Assembly: GCA_015688915.1 (NCBI GenBank)
Contig: JAATGX010000166.1
Location: forward strand, 1-6,108
Length of the DNA: 6,108 nucleotides
Source: Desulfuromonadales bacterium
GTDB taxonomy: Bacteria > Desulfobacterota > Desulfuromonadia > Geobacterales > Pseudopelobacteraceae
Reading direction: 5' to 3'
This document shows, in pieces, positions 1-5,353 of the stretch. The position numbers and the translations under genes were made by a program. Position 1 is the stretch's first letter. Each line of letters begins with the position of its first letter. The notes below the pieces were generated by a model that searched no databases, was not told the DNA's origin, and was given only the letters and a program-made list of their open reading frames with translations.

Positions 1-71
1 AAACGGCCGTTCTTTGCCCTCTAGGGCGGAATGTACCGCCAGATTACCGCTCCCCTCCCACTATCCATTTT
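1..71. other. Leader segment with clustered short palindromes, no gene recognised
   Basis: Three small inverted repeats are packed into the first 40 bases: the 10-base palindrome AACGGCCGTT (2-11), GCCC-TCTA-GGGC (16-27) and GGCGG-AATGTA-CCGCC (25-40). The last two overlap and could form only alternatively. None is followed by a T-tract on either strand, so I do not call an intrinsic terminator. One plus-strand frame runs from base 1 to a TAG at 22-24 and could be the last residues of a gene ending here, but seven codons are too few to judge. Confidence 0.3.
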
Positions 72-100
72 TTGACAACAACCCCGGGATGGGGCATTAT
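72..100 (+). promoter_or_regulatory. Predicted sigma70-type promoter of mtaB
   Basis: A perfect -35 hexamer TTGACA (72-77) is followed, after a 17-base spacer, by CATTAT (95-100), which matches four of six bases of the -10 consensus. Transcription would begin near 106-108 and leave a leader of about 100 bases before the mtaB start. In that leader, 122-141 can form a hairpin with one bulge (CGGCCTGG pairing with CCAGCCG). I see no known riboswitch there. Confidence 0.55.
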
Positions 101-205
101 GGGCATCTGTCGAGGTAGGTTCGGCCTGGCCTGACCAGCCGTCGCCATTGTCTCCGGCTCCGTCACCTGGACACTGAAAAAACTATACGAGGATGTTCCA
201 ACTAC

Positions 206-1495
206 ATGAAACGCGTCGCCATCGCCACACTGGGGTGCAAGACCAACCAGTTCGAATCGGCCGCCATGGGCGAGCAGTTCACCAAAGCCGGCTATACGAT
301 CGTTCCGTTCACCGGGCAGGCCGACATCTACGTGATCAACTCCTGCACGGTTACGGCCCGCACCGATGCCGAAACCCGCCGCCTGGCCCGACGCGCCCGA
401 CGCCTGAATCCGGGTGCCCGCATTGTGGCAACCGGCTGTTACGCCCAGGTTGCGCCGGGAGAGCTGGAGCAACTCCCCGAAGTGGACAGTGTCCTGGGGA
501 ACAGGGAAAAACAGGACATCATCGCCCTGGTGGAAACGGGAGAAAGCCGTGTCTCGGACATCAGCGCCCAACAGGTCGTCGAACCGCTGGCGCTTTCCAG
601 CTTTGCCGAGCACACCCGCGCCTTTCTCCAGGTCCAGAACGGCTGTGATTCCTTTTGCGCCTACTGCATCGTCCCCTATGCCCGCGGCAGAAGCCGCAGC
701 GTCCAGGTGGACGACGTCATGCAGGGGATCAGGAACCTGGCCGCCAATGGTTACCGTGAGGTGGTGCTGACCGGCATTCACCTGGGGGCCTATGGCCTTG
801 ACCTCCCCTCCCCTTCATCCCTGACCGAGCTGGTACGGTGCATCGACGCCGAGCGCTTGGTGGCGCGCCTGCGCATCGGATCAGTGGAACCCAACGAGGT
901 GAGTGGAGAACTCCTTGCGCTGATGGCGCGGTCGGAAATCATTTGCCCCCATCTGCACCTCCCCTTGCAGAGTGGCAGCGACGCGGTTCTCAGCCGCATG
1001 GGCAGGCGTTACACGGCCGCATTTTTCCGGGAGTTGATGAGCAGGATCACCCCTGCCCTGCCGGACGCGTTTGTCGGTGCTGATGTAATCGCCGGTTTTC
1101 CGGGCGAGAGCGCGCAGGAATTCAGTGAGACCATGCGACTGGTTGAGGAGTTGCCGTTCTCCGGTCTGCACGTCTTTCCCTTCTCTCGCCGTCCCGGCAC
1201 CAGGGCGGCTGACCTGCCTGATCAGGTGGCGGGGCACGTCATAAAAGGTCGGGCGGAGCGCCTGAGGAACATTGCGACAGCAAAGAAGAGGGCGTTTTTG
1301 ACAAGGAATCTGGGAAAAGAATTGCGGGTCCTGGTGCAGGGTTATGATGTGGAAAGCGGCTTCTGCCGCGGGCTGACAAGGAATTATCTTACGGTTGCGT
1401 TTGCGGGCGACAAAGAGATGATCAATCGGGAGATGGTGGTGCGAACCGGAAACAGGGGAACAATAACGGATCTCACAGGCGTCTTCGTGGCATGA
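206..1495 (+). CDS. mtaB: tRNA (t6A37) methylthiotransferase MtaB
   Basis: MtaB is a radical SAM enzyme that adds a methylthio group to C2 of N6-threonylcarbamoyladenosine at position 37 of ANN-decoding tRNAs, giving ms2t6A. The 429-residue length is normal for the family. The N-terminal methylthiotransferase domain shows its three cluster-binding cysteines: C11 (LGCKTNQ), C47 (NSCTV) and C78 (TGCYAQ). The radical SAM motif CxxxCxxC is C147, C151 and C154 (GCDSFCAYC). A TRAM-like RNA-binding tail occupies about 366-429. LGCKTNQFES and NGCDSFCAYCIVPYARG point to the MtaB/YqeV branch rather than MiaB or RimO. The ATG at 206 is supported by GAGG at 189-192, although the 13-base spacing is long, and by the immediate start of the conserved N-terminus. 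The gene appears monocistronic and converges on the DUF342 gene, with 15 bases between the two stops. Confidence 0.95.
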   Translation: MKRVAIATLGCKTNQFESAAMGEQFTKAGYTIVPFTGQADIYVINSCTVTARTDAETRRLARRARRLNPGARIVATGCYAQVAPGELEQLPEVDSVLGNREKQDIIALVETGESRVSDISAQQVVEPLALSSFAEHTRAFLQVQNGCDSFCAYCIVPYARGRSRSVQVDDVMQGIRNLAANGYREVVLTGIHLGAYGLDLPSPSSLTELVRCIDAERLVARLRIGSVEPNEVSGELLALMARSEIICPHLHLPLQSGSDAVLSRMGRRYTAAFFRELMSRITPALPDAFVGADVIAGFPGESAQEFSETMRLVEELPFSGLHVFPFSRRPGTRAADLPDQVAGHVIKGRAERLRNIATAKKRAFLTRNLGKELRVLVQGYDVESGFCRGLTRNYLTVAFAGDKEMINREMVVRTGNRGTITDLTGVFVA

Positions 1496-1510
1496 TGCCG
1501 CCGTTCCTGT

Positions 1511-2956
1511 TCAGCCTTTCTGCTCCCTGGCAAAGGCCATTTCGATGTCGCTGGCCTTGACGTCCAGGCTGGTCATGGACATATAGCGCAGCCCCCCTTC
1601 GATGGTGTTTTCAATGATGCTGAGCGGACCTTCCTTCTGCTCTTTGACTTCTTCGTTCAGCGTTCCGGTAGACAGGAGTACGTTATCGTAAAGGACCGCC
1701 CGTGCATTTATCTTCGGATTCGCCCTCGGGTCCGTCTTGGTGCGGATGGCGTAAATACTGTCCGTCAGGGCAGCCCTGATCTGCCTCAACTCCCCGATCT
1801 CCTGCAAGGATTGCGTCATCCCGATCTGTTTCTGGTTCTGTTCCAGTTCGGCAAACAAACGCTCCAGTTCCTCCGCATCACGGTAATCCATGCCGACGGT
1901 GAGTTTTGTCCGGACCGAAGCGGGGGAACCGATCTTCCTGGCCTCTATCCCGCCAAGGGCCGTGTAATAGCCACCGGAAATCGCTCCCTTGTTGACGATG
2001 ATCTTGCCCAGCGTCTTGATCGTGCAGTTATGAAGTTCAACATCGACAATCACGTCACCGGTGCAGGTCACAAGGCATTCGTGAAGAAAGTTGGCCCTGA
2101 TCGTGCCACCACAAACGATGGTGCCCTTTTCCTGGCCATCCATGCCGCAAAATGAAATATCACCATCGCTCTGAATCGCGCATGCTCCAATGTTGCCGTT
2201 GATCCTCATCCCCTTGGTGGAGGTAATATTGAAATCATTCAGCACATCGCCCCGAACCTCGACAAAGCCATTGAATATGATGGAACCGACCCTGAAATCC
2301 ACGTCGCCCGAGACAACGTATTCTTCCTCGACGGAGATTTCCCCGGACGCCAGACAGACCCTGCCCGCGGCCTCAGCGATAAGCAAGGCCCCGTTTTTTT
2401 CGCTGCGGATATTCTTGCCGATCTTGAGTTTGAGTTCCTTGCCCGGCTGGGCGGGGAGAGTCTGTCCGGTTATGGTCCTGCCGGCGCTGCCCGGTTCCGG
2501 TGGGATAATTCGCGCGATCTCGTCATTGGGAACGACATTCAGGAATGTTTGAACCTGGTGCATGTCTATGGCTGCACCTCCATCGACATCATCCTGAGCA
2601 GTGGACGACGGCTGAACGCAGTACTCAAGCCTGCCATCCGCGCCGACCGTGGATGCCACCCCGGACGCCAGGAGTACCTTGGAAAGCTCTTTGCCGGCAC
2701 TGGCCTGGACGGCAAAATCCTTGAGCGCGTCCTCGTCGATACCTTCTTTGACCCCGGATTGGACAAGATAGCCACGAAGTTCATCCAAGGTGATCATGGA
2801 CCCCTGTGCGTAGGGCACATAACTACATCGACACTCCAGGTTGTTGCCCGGTATCTGGACAAACAGGCTGTAGCCCAGCTTCTTGAATTCCTTGCCAGCG
2901 ATCCTCTCCTGTTCGCTCCCGCCAGCAGTGCCGGATTCAGATACGTCTGTAGCCAT
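1511..2956 (-). CDS. FapA family (DUF342) polymer-like beta-helix protein
   Basis: This 481-residue cytoplasmic protein has the FapA/DUF342 layout. An N-terminal domain of about 1-130 is followed by the characteristic GRTITGQTLPAQPGKE stretch (159-174). A long run of short beta-repeats with regularly spaced glycines (about 195-345, such as SGDVDF, VRGDV, INGNIG, SDGDI, CGGTI) is expected to fold as a right-handed beta-helix. A charged helical, coiled-coil-like segment (about 358-400) and a small beta C-terminus complete it. No signal peptide or membrane segment is visible. In Vibrio, FapA is tied to flagellar assembly and EIIA-Glc, but the molecular role of most members is unknown, and no flagellar gene is in this window. 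The ATG at 2956 has GGAG at 2965-2968 with 8-base spacing. The beta-helix contains many cysteines (C259, C270, C282, C294, C298, C311), without an obvious metal motif. Confidence 0.88.
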   Translation of the reverse strand: MATDVSESGTAGGSEQERIAGKEFKKLGYSLFVQIPGNNLECRCSYVPYAQGSMITLDELRGYLVQSGVKEGIDEDALKDFAVQASAGKELSKVLLASGVASTVGADGRLEYCVQPSSTAQDDVDGGAAIDMHQVQTFLNVVPNDEIARIIPPEPGSAGRTITGQTLPAQPGKELKLKIGKNIRSEKNGALLIAEAAGRVCLASGEISVEEEYVVSGDVDFRVGSIIFNGFVEVRGDVLNDFNITSTKGMRINGNIGACAIQSDGDISFCGMDGQEKGTIVCGGTIRANFLHECLVTCTGDVIVDVELHNCTIKTLGKIIVNKGAISGGYYTALGGIEARKIGSPASVRTKLTVGMDYRDAEELERLFAELEQNQKQIGMTQSLQEIGELRQIRAALTDSIYAIRTKTDPRANPKINARAVLYDNVLLSTGTLNEEVKEQKEGPLSIIENTIEGGLRYMSMTSLDVKASDIEMAFAREQKG

Positions 2957-3192
2957 GGACTATACTCCAATAGAGAGGTATAAATCTGATATGAGACAAT
3001 ACACGAACATGTGTCATTAGTGAACTAATTCCTCAACACTCCGCGAAATTTTACGCTGCTTTGAGCATTAGCCGAAGCCTTGTAGTCAATCTTTAGTATC
3101 GGACAACACCCCATCTTCTTTAATGAGTTGCCCAAAAGGCATGAAACAGGCCATGCACATAAATCATCAAGGCCTGTCAGCGTAAAATCCAC
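2957..3192. other. AT-rich divergent intergenic region with no gene seen
   Basis: This stretch separates the minus-strand DUF342 gene from the plus-strand tRNA-His. Only very short open frames without ribosome binding sites occur (for example a 15-codon frame on the minus strand near 3165-3120), and I do not call them. It holds two adjacent dyads at 3001-3029 and a 7-base inverted repeat, ACAGGCC (3146-3152) with GGCCTGT (3171-3177), separated by 18 bases. I could not find a convincing promoter for the DUF342 gene. A TATA-like TTTATA on the minus strand (2984-2979) lies too close to the start codon and lacks a good -35. Confidence 0.5.
3001..3029. repeat. Two adjacent 14-base dyads, possible operator
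   Basis: ACAC-GAACAT-GTGT (3001-3014) and ATTAGT-GA-ACTAAT (3016-3029) are inverted repeats separated by one base. The second has perfect 6-base arms; the first has 4-base arms plus one wobble position. They lie 45-73 bases upstream of the DUF342 start codon on the minus strand, a usual place for regulator binding. As RNA the first would be a weak hairpin. Chance occurrence in AT-rich DNA is possible. Confidence 0.3.
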
Positions 3193-3220
3193 TTGACTTT
3201 ATCATGCATTTCGGGATAAA
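3193..3220 (+). promoter_or_regulatory. Predicted promoter of tRNA-His
   Basis: TTGACT (3193-3198, five of six consensus bases) and GATAAA (3215-3220, four of six) are 16 bases apart. Transcription would start near 3227, roughly 10 bases before the mature 5' end of the tRNA, which fits a short leader removed by RNase P. Confidence 0.5.
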
Positions 3221-3236
3221 AGAAATATTCGCTTAT

Positions 3237-3313
3237 GGTGGCCATGGTGAAGCGGTTAACACTTACGACTGTGACTCGTACATACGAGGGTTCGATCCCC
3301 TCTGGCCACCCCA
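3237..3313 (+). tRNA. tRNA-His (anticodon GTG)
   Basis: The cloverleaf can be drawn by hand. The acceptor stem GTGGCCA (3238-3244) pairs with TGGCCAC (3303-3309). The D-stem GTG/CAC (3247-3249 with 3260-3262) has GG in its loop. The anticodon stem TACGA/TCGTA (3264-3268 with 3276-3280) encloses loop CTGTGAC with anticodon GTG at 3271-3273. The T-stem GAGGG/CCCTC encloses TTCGATC. A G at 3237 is the extra G-1 that defines histidine tRNA and faces discriminator C at 3310. The CCA end is encoded (3311-3313). It decodes CAC and CAU. It stands alone, with its own promoter and terminator. Confidence 0.96.
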
Positions 3314-3321
3314 AAAAATAC

Positions 3322-3354
3322 AAAGGGAATCGGTTGCGCCGATTCCCTTTTTTT
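3322..3354 (+). terminator. Intrinsic terminator of tRNA-His
   Basis: A perfect 12-base stem, AAAGGGAATCGG (3322-3333) with CCGATTCCCTTT (3339-3350), closes a 5-base loop and runs into a T-tract (3348-3354). It begins 9 bases after the encoded CCA, so the tRNA is the only product of this unit. Confidence 0.92.
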
Positions 3355-3389
3355 GTGCAAATCAGCCACCGATGCCCGAAAGGAGTGAG

Positions 3390-3404
3390 ACCAGGTTACC
3401 TGGT
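3390..3404. promoter_or_regulatory. Perfect 15-base palindrome, candidate operator
   Basis: ACCAGGT-T-ACCTGGT has perfect 7-base arms around a single central T. Its centre lies about 21 bases upstream of the -35 hexamer of the following small gene, a position typical for an activator or for a repressor that bends or blocks the promoter. A one-base centre is geometrically poor for an RNA hairpin, so a dimeric protein site is the better reading. I cannot name the regulator. Confidence 0.45.
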
Positions 3405-3417
3405 GTGCGATGGCGGA

Positions 3418-3446
3418 TTGAAAGATTGATGAATTTAGGTTGTAAT
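3418..3446 (+). promoter_or_regulatory. Strong predicted sigma70-type promoter of the small gene
   Basis: TTGAAA (3418-3423) and TGTAAT (3441-3446) each match five of six consensus bases and are separated by exactly 17 bases. Transcription would start near 3453, leaving a leader of about 60 bases. A 6-base inverted repeat, AATACG (3444-3449) with CGTATT (3461-3466), straddles the -10 and the start point and could be an operator or a 5' RNA hairpin. Confidence 0.65.
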
Positions 3447-3498
3447 ACGATTTCAAATACCGTATTCTTGCATCATATATGTGTTTTCAGACTGGAAG

Positions 3499-3504
3499 AG
3501 GAGG
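3499..3504 (+). promoter_or_regulatory. Strong ribosome binding site of the small gene
   Basis: AGGAGG ends 9 bases before the ATG at 3514. It fixes this start in preference to any upstream in-frame codon, such as the GTG at 3481, which has no such site and would put the AGGAGG inside the coding region. Confidence 0.8.
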
Positions 3505-3513
3505 TACTGCCAA

Positions 3514-3762
3514 ATGTCAATTGCCCAACTCTCACCGGAAAGCGTAACGGCAAATCCCGCCCATGCCAATCCGCAGGTCGGAATGGATAAGGCGGCAACA
3601 ACGGCCCAGGCCAATCAGACTGCGGAAACTACGCTCAAGAAGGAACGGACCGATACGGTCACGATCTCCAAACAGGCCGTGCAGATGGCCGCGAAGCCCC
3701 ATGGTCCCGCCGAGCGCGTAAAAGGAAACCCGGCACAGGGGGCGTTTTCCGCCAGGGTCTAG
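3514..3762 (+). CDS. Small hypothetical protein, 82 residues
   Basis: I do not recognise this protein. It begins MSIAQLSPESVTANPAHANP and is rich in Ala, Thr, Gln and Lys. It has no signal peptide, no membrane segment and no cysteine, so it is probably a soluble and perhaps partly disordered cytoplasmic protein. The middle carries DTVTISKQAVQMA (47-59), a 'D.V.IS..A' pattern I associate loosely with small flagellum-linked proteins such as FlgM-like anti-sigma factors. That is only a resemblance and should not be taken as a function. The case for a real gene is strong: near-consensus promoter at 3418-3446, AGGAGG with 9-base spacing, third-position GC bias like its neighbours, and an intrinsic terminator 27 bases after the TAG. 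It is a single-gene unit between tRNA-His and the convergent TatD fusion. Confidence 0.75.
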   Translation: MSIAQLSPESVTANPAHANPQVGMDKAATTAQANQTAETTLKKERTDTVTISKQAVQMAAKPHGPAERVKGNPAQGAFSARV

Positions 3763-3788
3763 CCGGCCGGCCTTGTTCCAATTTCCTC

Positions 3789-3824
3789 AAAAGGGTTCAC
3801 CATTAGTCTGGTGAGCCCTTTTTT
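3789..3824. terminator. Intrinsic terminator, probably bidirectional
   Basis: A 13-base stem with one G-U pair, AAAAGGGTTCACC (3789-3801) with GGTGAGCCCTTTT (3810-3822), closes an 8-base loop. On the plus strand it runs into six Ts (3819-3824) and ends the small gene. On the minus strand the stem is followed by only four Ts, but it sits about 30 bases past the stop of the TatD fusion, so it may end that transcript too. Confidence 0.88.
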
Positions 3825-3851
3825 GTTGGTGCATCATCCCGTCTTTGCCCG

Positions 3852-5234
3852 CTATCCGACTTCGGCATATTCCCTGACGCGAAATTCTGCCCCCAATGCC
3901 CCGGCCAACCGCCGGCACGCCTCGATATCAACACCCGGCACGGTCACGGCACTGGCCACGACCTCCGGGATATACTGTTTCGCCTCGCGGATGAATGTGC
4001 ATACGGCCTCAAAACCGGCCTCGCCGAAAGGGGTATGACAGATCCGCTCGTAAGTGGCTGCATCGGGCGCATTGAGGCTGACCGAGACGCTGTCCACCAG
4101 GCCGGCCAGTTCCGGCAGGATGGTGCGGCCATGAACCAGGTTGGCTTGGCCGTCGGTATTGATGCGGATGCGAAAGCCGCGGCGCTTGAGTTCGGTTGCC
4201 ACCCGTTTGAGCAGGTCCAGGCGGATCAACGACTCGCCGTAGCCGCAGAACACCACCTCGGCGATCCCGGACGGCTCTCCAACGGCCGCCATGACCTCTT
4301 CGAAGGAGGGCTCACCATCCAGAAGCAAGTTATGCCCCTTGACGGTAAAATCTTCAAATTTTGCGCAGAAACTGCAACGGTTTGAACAACGGTTGGTAAT
4401 ATTGAGATAAAGGGAATTCCTGATCATGTACGCGATCCTGAAGGATTGATCCCACAGGCGGATGCCGAACAGGTCACGCACGTTCTTGGTGGTGATACGG
4501 GCCACATCGGCCAGGGTCAGCCCTTTTACCTCGGCCACCCGCTCGGCCGCCAGCCGCACGTACGCCGGTTCGTTGCGCTTGCCGCGATACGGCATGGGCG
4601 AAAGATAGGGGCAATCGGTTTCCACGAGCATGCGGTCGATACTGGTGGTGGCAACCACGTGGCGCAGCGCCTCGTTTGCGGGATAGGTGACCGTGCCGGG
4701 AATGGAGATATGGAACCCCATACCGATCACCTCGGCCGCCATGGCGCTGTCGCCTGAGAAGCAATGCAGCACGCCGCGGTTCGCCTGTTCCTCGCGCAGG
4801 ATGGCCAGAACACGTTCGTGGGCGTCGCGGTCATGGATAATGACCGGCTTGCCCAATTCGCGGGCCATGCGCAGGAAACCGCGAAAGACCCTCTCTTGCT
4901 CGTCGCGCGGGGAACGGTCGCGGTAAAAATCGAGCCCGATTTCGCCGATGGCCACCACCTTGGGACTGGCAAGCGCCAGTTCGCGGATCACATCGTAACA
5001 GGTGTCCGTAACCCGGCCGGCATCATGGGGGTGGACCCCGACACCGGCGTAGATCTGGGGATATTTCTCGGCCAATTCCACCGACTGGCGGCTGGATTCC
5101 AGATCGGTACCCACCACAACCATGGCCCCTACGCCGGCATCAGTGGCCCGTTGCAGCATCTCCTCAAAATCATCGGCATAGTCGCGGTAATAGATATGGG
5201 CATGGGAATCTATCAGTATAATGTCGTTACTCAT
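3852..5234 (-). CDS. TatD-family hydrolase fused to a radical SAM domain
   Basis: This is one 460-residue frame with two enzymes. Residues 1-256 are a TatD metal-dependent nuclease/hydrolase with its ligands in place: H11 and H13 (DSHAHIY), E98 (GEIGLDF), H134 (IIHDRD), H157 (HCFSGD) and D207 (VETDCPYLSP). After a linker of about 12 residues, 268-460 form a short radical SAM protein with C283, C287 and C290 (CSNRCSFC) and a GYGESL motif (331-336). It matches the TatD-associated radical SAM family, known both as a neighbour of TatD and fused to it; its substrate is unknown. TatD proteins cleave DNA or RNA 3' to 5', and tRNA-linked neighbours fit a nucleic-acid target, but that is inference. 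ATG 5234 is chosen over ATG 5249 because AAGGA lies just before it and the family start MSNDIILIDSHAH follows. A possible internal start lies at 4427. Confidence 0.93.
   Translation of the reverse strand: MSNDIILIDSHAHIYYRDYADDFEEMLQRATDAGVGAMVVVGTDLESSRQSVELAEKYPQIYAGVGVHPHDAGRVTDTCYDVIRELALASPKVVAIGEIGLDFYRDRSPRDEQERVFRGFLRMARELGKPVIIHDRDAHERVLAILREEQANRGVLHCFSGDSAMAAEVIGMGFHISIPGTVTYPANEALRHVVATTSIDRMLVETDCPYLSPMPYRGKRNEPAYVRLAAERVAEVKGLTLADVARITTKNVRDLFGIRLWDQSFRIAYMIRNSLYLNITNRCSNRCSFCAKFEDFTVKGHNLLLDGEPSFEEVMAAVGEPSGIAEVVFCGYGESLIRLDLLKRVATELKRRGFRIRINTDGQANLVHGRTILPELAGLVDSVSVSLNAPDAATYERICHTPFGEAGFEAVCTFIREAKQYIPEVVASAVTVPGVDIEACRRLAGALGAEFRVREYAEVG
4425..4438 (-). promoter_or_regulatory. 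Possible internal ribosome binding site and start for the radical SAM part
   Basis: Within the fusion, ATG 4427-4425 (Met270) is preceded by AGGA with an 8-base gap, exactly at the boundary between the TatD and radical SAM parts. Starting here would give a free 191-residue radical SAM protein beginning MIRNSLYLNITNRC, close to where free-standing members should start. The same ATG overlaps a TGA in another frame (ATGA). An AGGA can arise by chance, so this is suggestive only. Confidence 0.35.
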
Positions 5235-5235
5235 C

Positions 5236-5243
5236 GGTTTCCT
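5236..5243 (-). promoter_or_regulatory. Ribosome binding site deciding the TatD fusion start
   Basis: On the minus strand GAAGGAAACCG immediately precedes the ATG at 5234, placing AGGA about 5-6 bases before it. The in-frame ATG five codons upstream (5249) has only CTTGTTGC before it, without a Shine-Dalgarno. Confidence 0.7.
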
Positions 5244-5282
5244 TCGCATGCAACAAGATTATGAACAACAATCATTTCGCTA

Positions 5283-5311
5283 ATAGTATGAGGCATTGGA
5301 TTTAAAGTCAA
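5283..5311 (-). promoter_or_regulatory. Predicted sigma70-type promoter of the TatD fusion
   Basis: On the minus strand TTGACT (5311-5306) and TACTAT (5288-5283) are 17 bases apart, matching five and four consensus bases. Transcription would start near 5276, about 42 bases before the start codon. This lets the TatD fusion be expressed independently of truD, which lies upstream in the same direction, with 119 bases between them. No intrinsic terminator separates the two genes, so read-through from truD remains possible. Confidence 0.55.
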
Positions 5312-5353
5312 ATGAGGGCATGTTGCAACGGCGGGAGGTGAGAGCCGACACCT

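Noticed and set aside
44..781. A 245-codon open frame on the minus strand
   Set aside because: It overlaps the well-supported mtaB antisense. Its protein resembles no family I know, and it looks like a product of high GC codon bias in mtaB.
3291..3313. tRNA-His 3' end as a phage or island attachment site
   Set aside because: No second copy of the tRNA 3' end and no integrase gene are present in the window.
3362..3417. Possible GEMM (c-di-GMP type) riboswitch, from partial likeness of CGAAAGGAGTGAGAC and GGTTACC
   Set aside because: The conserved GCAAA-type core segments are missing, the helices do not form, and the clear promoter lies downstream, so the segment would not be in the transcript.
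3204..3590. A 128-codon plus-strand frame running through tRNA-His and its terminator
   Set aside because: It crosses a tRNA, a terminator and a promoter, and overlaps the better-supported small gene in another frame.
5235..5249. Upstream ATG at 5249 as start of the TatD fusion
   Set aside because: It has no Shine-Dalgarno, and the ATG at 5234 has one and matches the usual TatD N-terminus.
5249..5327. Inverted TGCAACA (5249-5255) and TGTTGCA (5321-5327) flanking the TatD-fusion promoter
   Set aside because: The arms are only seven bases and 65 bases apart, so they are easily due to chance.
5337..5352. Hairpin GGTG...CACC after the truD stop
   Set aside because: It has only four base pairs and no T-tract on the minus strand, so it does not qualify as an intrinsic terminator.
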